Below are positions 16,037-25,083 of a stretch of DNA of 46,063 nt, piece by piece. Source of the stretch: Acidobacteria bacterium RIFCSPLOWO2_02_FULL_61_28. Its GTDB lineage: Bacteria; Acidobacteriota; Terriglobia; 2-12-FULL-54-10. The notes beneath the pieces were generated by a model. It was given only the letters and a program-made list of their open reading frames with translations. It was not told where the DNA came from and did not search any database. Position 1 is the stretch's first letter, and each line of letters opens with the position of its first letter. The position numbers and the translations under genes are program-made. The DNA lies in assembly GCA_001767035.1 (NCBI GenBank), contig MEKR01000125.1, positions 1-46,063 of the forward strand, given 5' to 3'.

Positions 16037-17938
16037 TCAGCCCGCCGAACCGGCTGCAGCACTACAGACCTGGTGGATGACCTGTAGGAGAGTCGCCGGT
16101 TCCAGAGGCTTGCGGATGAAGCGCGCTGCGCCCAGTTGCAGGGCCTGCGGAGCCAAATCCTCGGAAATCGAGATGCAAATCACGGGGATGGTGCGCGTTT
16201 TCTCGTCGGCCTTCAGCCGCCGCAGGACCTCGATGCCGTCCACGCCGGGCATGATCATGTCCAGCGTGATGATCTCCGGACGATGGCGGAGCGCCAAATC
16301 GGCCACTTGGCTGCCATGGCCCACCTCGACCACAAAGTGCCCCTCCGATTGCAGCATTCGTGAGATCACGCTGCGGGTATCCGGGTCATCGTCCACGACC
16401 ATGACCAGGTGATGGGCTTTGGCGACGCGGCCGGATGGCGGAGCCGCCGCAACTGCCGGCTTGCGCGGCAGGGAATGGGCTACCGGCAAACTTACATAGA
16501 AGGTGCTCCCCTTGTCGAGTTCGCTTTTGACCCATATCCGGCCGCCGTGTCCTTCCACAATCCCCCGGCAAATCGAGAGACCCAGGCCGGGCCCCTGGTG
16601 CTGGCGCGTCATGACGCTATCGGCTTGCTCGAATTTCTCGAAAATCCGCCCCTGCGCCTCCGCTGGAATCCCTCTTCCGAAATCCTGAACCCACAGGAGC
16701 AGGAACTTGGGATTGTCCGGCATGGACTCGGCGCCGATCCGCACGACGCCCCCCGGTCTGGAAAACTTGATCGCGTTGGAAATCAGTTTTTCGAGGACGA
16801 CCTCGACCTGTTCGGTATCGGCGAGCGCCGGCGGGACTCCCGGCGACACCCGCGTTTCCAATCGGATTTTTGCGGCGGAGGCTTCCTTTTGGGCTTTTTC
16901 CCGGGACGTGTTGACTAATTCATCAATGGCGACCGGCGCCGGCTGCAACTTCAAGCGGCCTGTCTCCATGCGGAAGATTTCCAGGATATCGTTGACCAAC
17001 TGAATGAGGCGGTCGGTGTTATTGCTGGCAATCTCGAGCAGGTCGCGGATGGCGCCGGGGACCGGCCCCCCCGCGCCTCCCAGGATCAGTCCGACGGCCC
17101 CTTTGATGGCGGTCAGCGGCGTGCGCAGTTCATGCGAAACCGTCGAGATAAATTCGCCTTTCAGGCGGTCCACCGCCGTGGCGTCCGCGCCTTCTCCCGC
17201 CGAGACGATAATCCCGATCAGGCTGCTGATCTCGCCGAAGATCGGCACGCAATAAAGGCGCAAACTGCCGGTGCGGTCCTTAAAAGGGAACAGCGTGTCG
17301 CTCGGGGCCGAAGGCTTCCGGAAAATGGCCTCCGCCGCCCTGGTCAGCTCCTCCGGACTGGCAACCAGCCGGCGCAACTCCGCCACGACGCGTAGCAGGC
17401 CCATGGTCTTCAGGCTCTCCGCCGAAACTCCCAGAAACCGGCAGAAGCTCTGATTGACCTGGAGGACGTTGCCGTTGGCTTCAAACAGGCAGACGGGCCA
17501 GTCCACGGCGTTTAGCGCGGTTTCAAAACTGGTTGCCTGTTCCTGCAAGGTGCGGGACAACTCCTGCACGGCCCGGTTGCGTTTCTCCAGGTCCCCCATC
17601 CAGGTCTGCTCTTTGGCGCGCATTTCCGTGGTGATCTCGGTGATGGTCTGCGCCAGAGCGCCGATTTCGTCGGGATGCTGGGCCGCGCGTTCGAGGCTTC
17701 CAGGAGCTGCCTGTTCGGTCAATTTGGCCAGACTTTGGAGGCTGGCGACGAGGCGCTGCGATACGACGGCGGCCATCCCCAAGGCCAGTAGAACCAGCAG
17801 GGCCGTGTAGGACCAGAAAAACGCGGGAGTGAGAGGAAGGAAGAAGGTGAAACAGACCCCAGCGGCGACCGCCACTCCCGTCAGGAGCAGAAAGGGCAGC
17901 CAGATCCGGCGTCTCAGCTTGGAGCCAAATTCACTCAT
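16037..17938 (-). CDS. membrane hybrid sensor histidine kinase
   Basis: 633 aa. Two transmembrane helices (~12-33 and ~40-62) are joined by a very short loop, so there is no real periplasmic sensor. A HAMP-like linker follows (~62-115), then PAS (~137-245), HisKA with His269 ('STVSHELRTPLTAIKG'), HATPase_c ('KLISNAIKFS', 'DFGRGIP', 'GPGLGLSICR') and a C-terminal receiver (~515-628, 'VMVVDDDPD', 'ITLDMIMPG', 'RKPLE'). It is the first gene of the minus-strand operon and has its own promoter at 17961-17989. Signal unknown. The PAS domain suggests an intracellular cue. Confidence 0.93.
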   Translation of the reverse strand: MSEFGSKLRRRIWLPFLLLTGVAVAAGVCFTFFLPLTPAFFWSYTALLVLLALGMAAVVSQRLVASLQSLAKLTEQAAPGSLERAAQHPDEIGALAQTITEITTEMRAKEQTWMGDLEKRNRAVQELSRTLQEQATSFETALNAVDWPVCLFEANGNVLQVNQSFCRFLGVSAESLKTMGLLRVVAELRRLVASPEELTRAAEAIFRKPSAPSDTLFPFKDRTGSLRLYCVPIFGEISSLIGIIVSAGEGADATAVDRLKGEFISTVSHELRTPLTAIKGAVGLILGGAGGPVPGAIRDLLEIASNNTDRLIQLVNDILEIFRMETGRLKLQPAPVAIDELVNTSREKAQKEASAAKIRLETRVSPGVPPALADTEQVEVVLEKLISNAIKFSRPGGVVRIGAESMPDNPKFLLLWVQDFGRGIPAEAQGRIFEKFEQADSVMTRQHQGPGLGLSICRGIVEGHGGRIWVKSELDKGSTFYVSLPVAHSLPRKPAVAAAPPSGRVAKAHHLVMVVDDDPDTRSVISRMLQSEGHFVVEVGHGSQVADLALRHRPEIITLDMIMPGVDGIEVLRRLKADEKTRTIPVICISISEDLAPQALQLGAARFIRKPLEPATLLQVIHQVCSAAAGSAG

Positions 17939-17960
17939 GTCAGCCCGCAGAAGGTGTTTA

Positions 17961-17989
17961 TTCTATGATTCTCTCTGGAAATTCGCAAG
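17961..17989 (-). promoter_or_regulatory. promoter of the histidine-kinase operon
   Basis: Minus strand: TTGCGA (17989-17984), 17-base spacer, TAGAAT (17966-17961), about 22 bases before the hybrid kinase ATG. It fits a sigma-70-type promoter and leaves a short leader. Confidence 0.6.
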
Positions 17990-18580
17990 TGCAGCGGCGG
18001 GAAATGTACCGCCAGATGCGCCTGCGCGCCAAGATTTTGCTTGCGCTTTGCACGGGTGCCTGCTTCCTGCCTGCTATCTCGCAAGGCCCAGCGCGCCGCT
18101 TGCAGCACCATTTAAGCCTGCACGATCCCGCTCGGATTCCCCTTCTTCGGACACTTTTTCCTGGCTCTTGGGGTCGTACCCCAGAGGGTACGGCAGTCCT
18201 ACTGGAATTTGAATCGGAAGTTCTATTGCCCGCCTTCCCCAGCCAGGATAAATTGGAAGCGGAACAGAAGATAAGGAGCACGAGAAAGCGATGTGCTACA
18301 CAGTTCACAGTCCCCCGGTGAGGATCTGATGCGACAAGAAGATCGAGTTTCCTATGTCATGTTATTTTGCGCTTTGCTGCTGGTGAAGAATTCCCGGGCT
18401 ACCCTGGAGCAATCCATGTCGGTGGTGCCGTTGTCCGGCCGGGCGAAGCATTTGGCCGGCGAGATGATCTGTCCGGGGTCGGCTCTGGGAACATCCCCGA
18501 CTGTTTCCTCCTGAGCGCCTTTCTGTATTCTCTGCCCATCCGGTGTTTTTCCCCTGGCTTCTCTTCGCTCCAAAAGTGTT
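17990..18580. other. gene-poor intergenic stretch
   Basis: Open frames exist on both strands (for example 17965-18321 plus, with MRLRAKILLALCTGACF resembling a signal peptide). None has a convincing Shine-Dalgarno or a recognisable family, and opposite-strand frames are equally long. A GTACCC-CAGA-GGGTAC hairpin lies near 18176-18191. It may be decayed sequence between the two divergent promoters. Confidence 0.4.
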
Positions 18581-18609
18581 TTGCGCGGCGTTCTCTTCCG
18601 TGCTATAAA
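18581..18609 (+). promoter_or_regulatory. promoter upstream of the ferredoxin gene
   Basis: TTGCGC (18581-18586), 17-base spacer, TATAAA (18604-18609). It would leave a leader of about 165 bases before the ferredoxin ATG. I see no known riboswitch motif in that leader. Confidence 0.5.
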
Positions 18610-18781
18610 AGACGGCTGGACTTGGTTTCTTCTGTGAACTGTTCTCCGGCGATCCTCGACTGATCGCTGTCGGGCTTCTCTGCGGATCGGTTGCAGGGAT
18701 ACGAGAAAAACCAGTCTGGCTTGCCGGAGCGCCGGCGTTTGATTTCCTGCGACTTGCCGTGGATGAGGGAGAACGAAAAGG

Positions 18782-19045
18782 ATGGCCTACATAATCGCCG
18801 AACCGTGCATTGGCACGAAAGACTCAGCTTGCGTGGATGCTTGCCCCGTGGACTGCATTCATCCGAAGAAAGACGAATCAGAATTCGAGACGGCCGAACA
18901 GCTCTACATTGACCCGGTTGAATGCATTGACTGCGGGGCGTGCGTTCCCGTCTGTCCGGTTTCTGCAATCTTTGCCCTGGACGATCTTCCGGACAAGTGG
19001 AAACACTTTACGGAGATCAACGCGAATTACTATCAGAAAAAATAG
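18782..19045 (+). CDS. 7Fe ferredoxin
   Basis: 87 aa. The N-terminal motif C-x7-C-x3-CP ('CIGTKDSACVDACPVD') is typical of the [3Fe-4S]/[4Fe-4S] ferredoxins. The second motif 'CIDCGACVPVCP' binds a [4Fe-4S] cluster. Charged C-terminus ending NYYQKK. Soluble low-potential electron carrier. Its redox partner is not nearby. The last 29 bases overlap the 3' end of rnhB on the opposite strand. Confidence 0.93.
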   Translation: MAYIIAEPCIGTKDSACVDACPVDCIHPKKDESEFETAEQLYIDPVECIDCGACVPVCPVSAIFALDDLPDKWKHFTEINANYYQKK

Positions 19046-19790
19046 GGGACTTGCTCCGGCGCGGAAGAGCGTCCGCGAGAGATTCTTGGCGCTGCTCCTC
19101 GCCTTCCGGGAAGGGAAGGAGGAGTCCGCCGGAGGCAAGCGAATGGAGCGCGGCCGCTGCGGCCACGGGAGCATACGAGCGCCGGTGGAGCGGCGTCGGC
19201 CCGTGCTCCTGCAATTTCGCGCGGTGCGCCGGCGTGGGATATCCTTTGTTGCGCGCCAACTCGTATTGCGGGAATCGCCCGTCCCACTCCCGCATTAAGG
19301 CGTCCCTCTCCACCTTGGCGAGTATGGACGCGGCGGCGATGGAAATGCTGAGCGCGTCTCCGTGGATGATGGAAACTTGGGGAATGGGGAGATCGAGCCG
19401 CAGGGCATCCACCAGCAGCAGGTCCGGCGAAAGGTCCAGTTCCAGAACCGCCTTGCGCATGGCGAGGCGCGAGGCCTGATAGATATTGATCCGGTCAATC
19501 TCGGCGGCGTCCACGCTCCCGAGCGCCCAGGCCAGCGCGCGACGGCGAATCTCGGCCGCCAATGTTTCTCGTTGCTGCGAAGATAACCGCTTGCTGTCTT
19601 GGAGACCGCGGATGCGGTCGGCCGGGTTGAGAATCACGGCGCCTGCCAGGACGGGCCCGAACAACGCGCCCCGCCCCACCTCGTCCACTCCGGCCACCCG
19701 GCGATGCCCGGCCCGCCACGCCTGGCGCTCATACCGTGTGCCGCAACTGGGTCGCGTTTCCACTTCGGATGAGAGGACCGGAACCCCCAC
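19017..19790 (-). CDS. rnhB: ribonuclease HII
   Basis: 257 aa. Catalytic signature 'VAGVDEVGRGALFGPVLAGAV' gives the first Asp-Glu pair, 'LLLVDALRL' the third acid, and 'ISIAAASILAKVERD' the conserved helix with the last Asp. It removes misincorporated ribonucleotides and RNA from DNA:RNA hybrids. The C-terminal ~40 residues (after 'HRRSYAPV') are a low-complexity tail that runs into the ferredoxin gene, suggesting loss of an earlier stop. Last gene of the ffh operon, 45 bases after rplS, as in many bacteria. Confidence 0.95.
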   Translation of the reverse strand: MGVPVLSSEVETRPSCGTRYERQAWRAGHRRVAGVDEVGRGALFGPVLAGAVILNPADRIRGLQDSKRLSSQQRETLAAEIRRRALAWALGSVDAAEIDRINIYQASRLAMRKAVLELDLSPDLLLVDALRLDLPIPQVSIIHGDALSISIAAASILAKVERDALMREWDGRFPQYELARNKGYPTPAHRAKLQEHGPTPLHRRSYAPVAAAAALHSLASGGLLLPFPEGEEQRQESLADALPRRSKSPIFSDSNSR

Positions 19791-19835
19791 GTCCGTTTCC
19801 GGGACAGATTCCCCGGACCGCCAGGCGTCCCGAGA

Positions 19836-20177
19836 TCAGGTCTGTTCGCGGATGCGAGCTGCTTTGCCGCGCAGCGCGCGCAGGTAATAGAGCTTCGAGC
19901 GACGGACGCTTCCCCGGCGCACCAGGTCCACGCGGTCAATCACAGGCGAATGGACCGGGAAAATCCGTTCCACTCCCTGGCCGAAGCTGATCTTCCGAAC
20001 CGTGAACGTTGCATTCAGGCCTTCATGCTTGCGCGCGATCACGGTCCCCTCAAACGGCTGAATGCGTTCCTTGTCGCCTTCCTTGATCTTGACATGGACG
20101 CGCACGGTGTCGCCCGGATGAAAGGTTGCAATTTCCTTGCGAGGTGTCTTTCGGACAAGTTTTTCTAATGAGTTCAT
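19836..20177 (-). CDS. rplS: 50S ribosomal protein L19
   Basis: 113 aa from the ATG at 20177, which overlaps the trmD stop (ATGA). Family features: '[28 protein letters not shown]', '[18 protein letters not shown]' and 'RRSKLYYLR', along the whole length. L19 sits at the 30S-50S interface. The start used here matches the usual L19 N-terminus. The longer open frame upstream overlaps trmD and is not used. Confidence 0.97.
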   Translation of the reverse strand: MNSLEKLVRKTPRKEIATFHPGDTVRVHVKIKEGDKERIQPFEGTVIARKHEGLNATFTVRKISFGQGVERIFPVHSPVIDRVDLVRRGSVRRSKLYYLRALRGKAARIREQT

Positions 20178-20935
20178 AATGTCTTCCGTCCTTGGATTTC
20201 CGCCAGCCACTCCTTCTGCTGATCGTCCAGAATAGCACGGGAGAGCAGTTCCGGGCGATTCCTCCAGGTTTTCTCCAAAGCCTTCCGTCGTCTCCACTGC
20301 GCGATGCGCTGGTGGTCGCCCGAGAGCAGCACATCCGGAACCGCCATGTCCCGGAACGTCGCGGGGCGGGTGTAATGGGGACAGTCGAGCAGGCCGACTT
20401 GCTCTTCGCCCGGCGGCCCGCTAAATGATTCCCGCACAGCGGAGGCCACGTTGCCGAGCGCCCCCGGCAGCAGCCGTGCGACCGCATCGGCTACCACGGC
20501 CGCCGCCAGCTCGCCTCCGCTCAGGACGTAATCGCCAATCGAAATCTCCTCATCCGCCAGATGTTCCGCTACGCGCTCGTCCACTCCTTCGTAGCGGCCG
20601 CAGAGGAGTAATAAGGATTCCTCCCGGGCCAGCTCCGACGCCAACGGCTGGCGGAAGAGCCTTCCTTGGGCGGATAGCAAAATCACCCGCGCGCGCGGGC
20701 GGCCCTGTTCGCGGAGGCGCTCAACCGCTTCAAAGATCGGCTCCGGCTTGAGGACCATTCCTTCTTCCCCGCCGAAGGGGCGGTCATCCACCGTGCGGTG
20801 GCGATCCGTGGTGAAGCGGCGCAGATCATGGACTTCGATCTTCAGCAGCCCGGCCTCCTGGGATCGCCGCAGGATGCCGTGTTGAAACGGTCCGGCGAAG
20901 AACTCGGGGAATATCGTGACGATGCCCAGCGTCAT
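20174..20935 (-). CDS. trmD: tRNA (guanine-N1-)-methyltransferase
   Basis: 253 aa from [13 protein letters not shown], the normal TrmD N-terminus. It methylates G37 of tRNAs using SAM and prevents +1 frameshifting. Diagnostic stretches: '[21 protein letters not shown]', the deep-trefoil-knot SAM site '[15 protein letters not shown]' and '[14 protein letters not shown]', then '[10 protein letters not shown]' and '[13 protein letters not shown]'. Overlaps rimM and rplS by 4 bases each, indicating tight coupling. Confidence 0.97.
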   Translation of the reverse strand: MTLGIVTIFPEFFAGPFQHGILRRSQEAGLLKIEVHDLRRFTTDRHRTVDDRPFGGEEGMVLKPEPIFEAVERLREQGRPRARVILLSAQGRLFRQPLASELAREESLLLLCGRYEGVDERVAEHLADEEISIGDYVLSGGELAAAVVADAVARLLPGALGNVASAVRESFSGPPGEEQVGLLDCPHYTRPATFRDMAVPDVLLSGDHQRIAQWRRRKALEKTWRNRPELLSRAILDDQQKEWLAEIQGRKTL

Positions 20936-21531
20936 GCGTTCCGACGCCGGCGGGACCCTCCGGCCCTTTTCTGCTTCTCTGCGCGCGGCGTGGTCCGGTT
21001 GAGTTCTTGCAATCCTTCCGGGAGCCGCACCTGGATTTCCTGTTTCTCCACGTCCACTGTTTGGCAAATCTCCGCGGCGAAGGGGATGAGCAACTCGCCC
21101 TCGGTTGTGCGGACGTTCAGCACGGGAGTCGCTCCCGTTTCTTCGATGGCTTCCACGGTGCCCACGGTTTGTCCGTTCTCCCGCACGACGCAGCCGATGA
21201 GGTCGGAAAGATAAACGATGCCCGGCGGGAGCGGGCGGCGTTCTGCGCGCGGAATCTCGATCCAGAATCCCGCCAGAGCCTCGGCGGCCGTGATCGAATC
21301 GCATCCACGAAATTTCAGGATCACACGGCCCTTGTGGAACCAACTCCCTTCCAGGACCCTTGGTTGCGAGGCGCTCCCGTCAGAGAGCCAGAGTTCGTTC
21401 CCCGCCTGGAAGCGGTCCGGGAAGTCGGTGAGGATTTCCGCCGCGACCTCTCCGCGGTTGCCGTGAGACTTCAGGATCCTGCCGATCGTCAGGGAATCCG
21501 ACGCCGGGCGCGGCATCTCGGGCGCGGGCAC
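20932..21531 (-). CDS. rimM: ribosome maturation factor RimM
   Basis: 199 aa. The N-terminal domain reads '[25 protein letters not shown]' and '[25 protein letters not shown]'. The C-terminal PRC-barrel domain reads '[28 protein letters not shown]' with '[22 protein letters not shown]'. It assists 30S head assembly around S19. The C-terminus carries a short basic extension (RRRR). It starts one base after the khpA stop. Confidence 0.95.
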   Translation of the reverse strand: MPAPEMPRPASDSLTIGRILKSHGNRGEVAAEILTDFPDRFQAGNELWLSDGSASQPRVLEGSWFHKGRVILKFRGCDSITAAEALAGFWIEIPRAERRPLPPGIVYLSDLIGCVVRENGQTVGTVEAIEETGATPVLNVRTTEGELLIPFAAEICQTVDVEKQEIQVRLPEGLQELNRTTPRAEKQKRAGGSRRRRNA

Positions 21532-21532
21532 T

Positions 21533-21763
21533 TTATTCCAGGATTTCCAGGGTGAACCGCCGCCGGAGCTTCATGCCGGAGGCCCCCAGAATCGTGCGGA
21601 TGGCCCGGGCCGTGCGGCCTTGCTTGCCGATGACTTTGCCGAGGTCGCTCTGCGCCACTCTCAATTCCAGAACTGTGCTTTGTTCGCCTTCAATCGCGTG
21701 CACGACCACTTGATCCGGACTGTCCACGAGAGCCTTCGCAATCATTTCGATCAGTTCCTTCAT
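21533..21763 (-). CDS. khpA: KH-domain RNA-binding protein KhpA
   Basis: 76 aa from ATG after GGAGGAGG. A longer open frame upstream has no such signal. A single KH domain: '[28 protein letters not shown]' includes the GxxG loop (GKQG). The gene sits between rpsP and rimM in many bacteria, as here. KhpA forms a heterodimer with KhpB (Jag) in firmicutes. Partner not in this window. Confidence 0.93.
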   Translation of the reverse strand: MKELIEMIAKALVDSPDQVVVHAIEGEQSTVLELRVAQSDLGKVIGKQGRTARAIRTILGASGMKLRRRFTLEILE

Positions 21764-21891
21764 AAGCGCCTCCTCCAGGACAACTGCACGAATCGCCGGG
21801 CTATCGCTGATGCCAAAAATGATGACGAACGCAATCTTCGGTCCTGGGGTTTCCCAGGCCGGGAGAGCTCTGTCGAAAACTCGTTTTGATC

Positions 21892-22152
21892 TTACGCTAC
21901 CTGTTCTTGCGGGCTCTTCGGTGCCTCCTTTTGCGGGCGGAGAAAACTGCGGACTGTGTCCGAGGGCTGGGCGCCGTGGCGCAGCCAATACTCGATTCTC
22001 TCCCGTTTGAGCACAATTTCTGCCGGGTTCGTCCGGGGATTATAGTGTCCCACAATCTCCACGAACCGGCCGTCGCGCGCGCGGTCTTTTTCAATGACCA
22101 CGACGCGGTAATGAGGCTGTTTCTTGGCTCCTGTGCGGGCCAAGCGGATCAT
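21892..22152 (-). CDS. rpsP: 30S ribosomal protein S16
   Basis: 86 aa starting [19 protein letters not shown], the normal S16 N-terminus. GGAGGTG sits 10 bases upstream. Two in-frame TTG codons precede it but are not needed. '[30 protein letters not shown]' is diagnostic. Ends with a charged tail. A 128-base gap separates it from khpA and 91 bases separate it from ffh. Confidence 0.95.
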   Translation of the reverse strand: MIRLARTGAKKQPHYRVVVIEKDRARDGRFVEIVGHYNPRTNPAEIVLKRERIEYWLRHGAQPSDTVRSFLRPQKEAPKSPQEQVA

Positions 22153-22243
22153 CAACAACGAACACCTCCAGCGGTGAAATTTTCCGCGGCCACGGGGTTC
22201 TTCTCGCCGTGACCGTCGCGTTCCAATGTCTTGCTCAACTCCA

Positions 22244-23587
22244 CTACGCTCCCGGAGCGGAAGCCGCGAACTGGCTCAACGCTTTCTTCCCCATCCTGCC
22301 GCTCATGCTGCGCATCATCCGTCGCATCTGATCGTACTGCTTGAGAAGCTGGTTCACTTCCTGCACGGTGGTTGCGCTTCCCTTGGCGATCCGGCGGCGG
22401 CGGCTCCCGTTCAAGATCTCCGGGCGAACTCTTTCCTTGGCGGTCATCGAATTCAAGATCGCTTCGACGCGGACGAGCGCCTTGTCGTCCACGTCCTGCT
22501 TGGGAACGTTCCGGAAAGGCCCCACCGACGGCAGCAGCGCCAGGACCTGGCTCAACGGCCCCATCCGGCGCGCCTGCCGGATTTGCTCGCGGAAATCTTC
22601 CAGGCTGAAGCGGTCCATCCGGAAGTTCCGCTCCAAGTCTTCGGCCTTTTGGCGGTCAATGACTTCCTCGGCTTTCTCGATCAGCGTCAGCACGTCGCCC
22701 ATGCCGAGAATCCGCGACGTCATGCGGTCGGGATGGAACAGTTCCAGGTTGTCGTACTTTTCGCCGGTGCCGACAAACTTGATGGGCTGGCCGGTCACGG
22801 ACCGGATCGAGAGAGCGGCCCCGCCGCGCGCGTCGCCGTCGAGCTTGGTCAGCACGACTCCGGTGGTGTTCAAGCGGCGGTGGAATTCCTCGGCGCTGCG
22901 CACGGCGTCCTGGCCGGTCATGGCGTCGGCGACGAAGAGAATCTCGGTGGGTTCCATCCGGTCCCGCAATTCCACCAGCTCGGCCATCAGCTCCTCGTCA
23001 ATGTGGAGCCGGCCCGCCGTGTCCACGAGCAGCACGTCGCATCCTTTGTTGCGGGCCTCCGCGCGGGCCGCCAGAGCCAGGTCCACGGGCCGGGCGTCGG
23101 ACTGCCCTGCAAAGACCGGGGTTCCCACCTCGCGGGCCACGACCGCCAACTGCTCCCGAGCCGCCGGACGATAGACGTCCACGGATACGAGCAAGGGGTG
23201 GTGCCCGCCTCGCTGCAACCAGCGGGCCAGCTTGCCCGCCGTGGTGGTCTTGCCCGAGCCTTGCAACCCGGTGAGGAAGAAAACCGACGGCGGACGCGGC
23301 GCAAACTTGAGCCGGGCCGTGGTCCCCCCCAGCAACTCCAATAATTCATCCCGAACGATCTTCACCACCTGCTGGGCCGGGGAAAAGCTGGTCCAGACTT
23401 CCTGCCCCTGGCACTTCGTCCGGACGTTTTCCAGGAGCTGCTTGACCACCTGGAAATGGACGTCGGCCTCCAGAAGCGCCAGGCGGATTTCGCGCAAGAC
23501 TTCGGCCATGTTCTCTTCGGTCAGCTTGGCCTCGCCGCGAAGAGTCTTAAAGACGCGCTGGAACTTCTCGCTTAAATTCTCGAACAC
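22244..23587 (-). CDS. ffh: signal recognition particle protein Ffh
   Basis: 447 aa from the GTG that gives MFENLSEKFQRVFK, the classical Ffh start. Frames extending upstream are unrelated. The N domain is followed by the GTPase G domain with P-loop GLQGSGKTTT (~107-116), 'DVYRPAAREQL', 'DTAGRLHIDEEL' (~189) and 'TKLDGDARGG' (~248). The methionine-rich M domain ends the protein and contains 'QMRRMMRSMSG'. It binds SRP RNA and signal sequences for co-translational targeting. First gene of the operon, directly behind a near-consensus promoter. Confidence 0.97.
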   Translation of the reverse strand: MFENLSEKFQRVFKTLRGEAKLTEENMAEVLREIRLALLEADVHFQVVKQLLENVRTKCQGQEVWTSFSPAQQVVKIVRDELLELLGGTTARLKFAPRPPSVFFLTGLQGSGKTTTAGKLARWLQRGGHHPLLVSVDVYRPAAREQLAVVAREVGTPVFAGQSDARPVDLALAARAEARNKGCDVLLVDTAGRLHIDEELMAELVELRDRMEPTEILFVADAMTGQDAVRSAEEFHRRLNTTGVVLTKLDGDARGGAALSIRSVTGQPIKFVGTGEKYDNLELFHPDRMTSRILGMGDVLTLIEKAEEVIDRQKAEDLERNFRMDRFSLEDFREQIRQARRMGPLSQVLALLPSVGPFRNVPKQDVDDKALVRVEAILNSMTAKERVRPEILNGSRRRRIAKGSATTVQEVNQLLKQYDQMRRMMRSMSGRMGKKALSQFAASAPGA

Positions 23588-23659
23588 AAATTCGCTACCT
23601 GGATGCTGTTGGCCTGCGCCCCGCAAGCGTTATCCTGAACACATTCAAGATACTACTGT

Positions 23660-23688
23660 ATTCTAGCCTTGCTTCCCGCGCCCGTCAA
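23660..23688 (-). promoter_or_regulatory. promoter of the ffh-rnhB operon
   Basis: Minus strand: TTGACG (23688-23683), exactly 17 bases, TAGAAT (23665-23660). The transcript would start about 65 bases before the ffh GTG. Very good match to a housekeeping promoter, as expected for a translation operon. Confidence 0.8.
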
Positions 23689-23711
23689 GGAACCGAGAAG
23701 GGGCCAGGATG

Positions 23712-23730
23712 TCAATTGGATGACAATTGA
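23712..23730. promoter_or_regulatory. TCAATTG palindrome
   Basis: TCAATTG (23712-23718), five bases, CAATTGA (23724-23730): a perfect 7-bp dyad, 24 bases upstream of the ffh -35 box and upstream of the kinase stump. It looks like a dimeric repressor site for one of the divergent units. No candidate regulator adjoins. Confidence 0.4.
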
Positions 23731-23804
23731 TTTGGCGCACAACCTTGTGTAATCTACCCTTGCACTTATCGTCAAACGCGGATCGCATTCGGCGGAGTTA
23801 AATC

Positions 23805-24041
23805 GTGCCGCTCGCTCCCGGCACCTGGCTGAACCAGTATGAAGTCCTGAGCCACATCGGCTCGGGCGGCATGGGGGACGTCTATCACGCGCGCGACAGC
23901 AAGCTCGAGCGCGAGGTCGCCTTGAAGCTTCTGCCCGAGCACTTCGCCCGCGACCCGGAGCGCATCATACGCCTGCGGCAGGCATTGTCGCCCGAGCCGA
24001 ACGGCCTGCTCCATCCAGTCCTTGAACCGGAGAGCGGCTAG
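23805..24041 (+). pseudogene. serine/threonine protein kinase, 5' stump
   Basis: 78 aa from GTG. Residues 1-57 are the start of an acidobacterial PknB-type kinase: 'GTWLNQYEVLSHIGSGGMGDVYHARD' contains the glycine-rich loop, and 'VALKLLPEHFARDPERI' the ATP-binding lysine. After 'IRLRQ' the expected helix C and activation segments are missing and the frame ends in unrelated residues. The catalytic loop, transmembrane helix and propeller are gone. Matching 3'-end fragments of such kinases occur three times in the next 2 kb. Confidence 0.75.
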
Positions 24042-24136
24042 CCGGATTTTTGTATAGTGTGCTGGTCACCGTGCACCAACCCTAATTATTCCGCGGTCTG
24101 AAGGAAAGGCCGGAACAACAGGGACCGGAGGAATAC

Positions 24137-24487
24137 GTGATGGGTACTGCCTTAAACTTGCGTCGGATACGCGTTTTCTCTTGGATGTGGCTGGTTCTGG
24201 GTTTGGCTCCAGCCATGCTGCCCTACTGGGCGCACGGCCAGACCCCCGTTCCATCCCATCTATGGTCCAAGCGCTTCGGCAGCACCAGCGATTACAATGG
24301 CAATGAGGTGGCGGTGGACAGCAGCGGCAACGTAGTGGTTACAGGCTATTTCAGCGGCACGGTGGACTTTGGGGGCGGGAACCTGACCAGCGCCGGGAGT
24401 TTCGACATCTTCCTGCTCAAGCTGGCTGTCAAAAGGCGGGGACAACTCATTAGTGAGTTGCCCTCGGGAAGTTTTATCGCTCAATAA
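24137..24487 (+). pseudogene. SBBP beta-propeller protein, 5' stump
   Basis: The frame starts with a signal peptide (~1-35, ending 'WAHGQ') and one complete SBBP-type repeat: 'WSKRFGSTSDYNGNEVAVDSSGNVVVTGYF', then 'FGGGNLTSAGSFDIFLLKL'. Intact members have many such repeats and several hundred residues. Here unrelated residues and a stop follow immediately. At ~24435 it is joined to the kinase 3'-end fragment, so this is a recombination or deletion product. Confidence 0.7.
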
Positions 24488-24578
24488 AGTCCTTGATCCC
24501 AGGAGCGGCGTGGCGGACGGCCAGCGCTTCCTGATGATCCAAGCCACGGAGCAGCCGCAGTCCGCCCCCTTGACCCAG

Positions 24579-24677
24579 ATCAACGTGGTGCTGAACTGGT
24601 TTGAGGAATTGCGGCGGCGGGTTCCCCCGCCGCAGTGACGAGTGACGAGTGACGAGTGACCAGCCAATCCGAGCCGC
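24579..24677 (+). repeat. kinase 3'-end tag, copy 1
   Basis: Encodes INVVLNWFEELRRRVP then a short tail and TGA at 24636-24638. This is the C-terminus of acidobacterial kinase/propeller proteins, and the preceding codons still read 'VADGQRFLMIQ', the end of a propeller blade. After the stop come three GTGACGA-type short tandem repeats and CCAATCCGAGCCGCGA. Nearly identical to 25898-25994, including the noncoding part. Confidence 0.7.
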
Positions 24678-24767
24678 GATAAAACATCCCGGCTTGCCGA
24701 AGACAGTCATGGAGCGGCCCCGAAAACTGCGCCAGGGGACGAGTGGCCCTGTGCTATAATCCCGCTC

Positions 24768-25061
24768 ATGCTGGAAGAAATAGACATCCAGAGGCTCATC
24801 CAGGTATTCGCAACCCGCGAGGAGGTGGCAACCAAGGCAGACCTCAAGGCGCTGCGAGATGATTTCAATGAACTTCACAATGCCATTGATGCTTACGCCA
24901 ATAAAGCCGATACGTATTTCCAGGAAATGGTGATGCTTTCCCACAAAGTGGACCGGCACGACTGTGCGCGGGAGCTGCCGAAGCCTGTTTCGGTTGACGG
25001 GAAACCGGGTCGAGCCGGAGCAATCCCCCACGCAGATCCACGTGGTGCTGAACTGGTTTGA
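24768..25061 (+). CDS. chimeric coiled-coil protein (3' end replaced)
   Basis: 97 aa. Residues 1-65 resemble a common small acidobacterial coiled-coil protein ('IDIQRLIQVFATREEVATKADLKALRDD', 'YANKADTYFQEMVMLSHKVDRH'). The normal C-terminus is missing. From residue ~66 the frame runs out of register through a kinase 3'-end copy, whose correct frame encodes VVLNWFEELKRRVPAGR. Probably non-functional or altered. A TATAAT lies only 10 bases before the ATG. Confidence 0.55.
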   Translation: MLEEIDIQRLIQVFATREEVATKADLKALRDDFNELHNAIDAYANKADTYFQEMVMLSHKVDRHDCARELPKPVSVDGKPGRAGAIPHADPRGAELV

Positions 25062-25083
25062 GGAATTGAAGCGGCGGGTCCCG
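25036..25083 (+). repeat. kinase 3'-end tag, copy 2
   Basis: In the frame of the parental kinase it reads IHVVLNWFEELKRRVPAGR-stop, with upstream codons 'EPEQSPTQ'. More diverged than copies 1 and 3. It lies inside the 3' part of the chimeric coiled-coil frame in another phase. Followed by short tandem GGGAATA/GGGAAA repeats (25098-25133). Confidence 0.65.

Noticed and set aside
17965-18321. 118-aa plus-strand frame with a signal-like start
   Set aside because: It overlaps the kinase promoter, has no Shine-Dalgarno and competes with an equally long frame on the opposite strand. Kept only as a note on the intergenic stretch.
22226-23344. 372-aa plus-strand frame
   Set aside because: Antisense of ffh, whose identity is certain.
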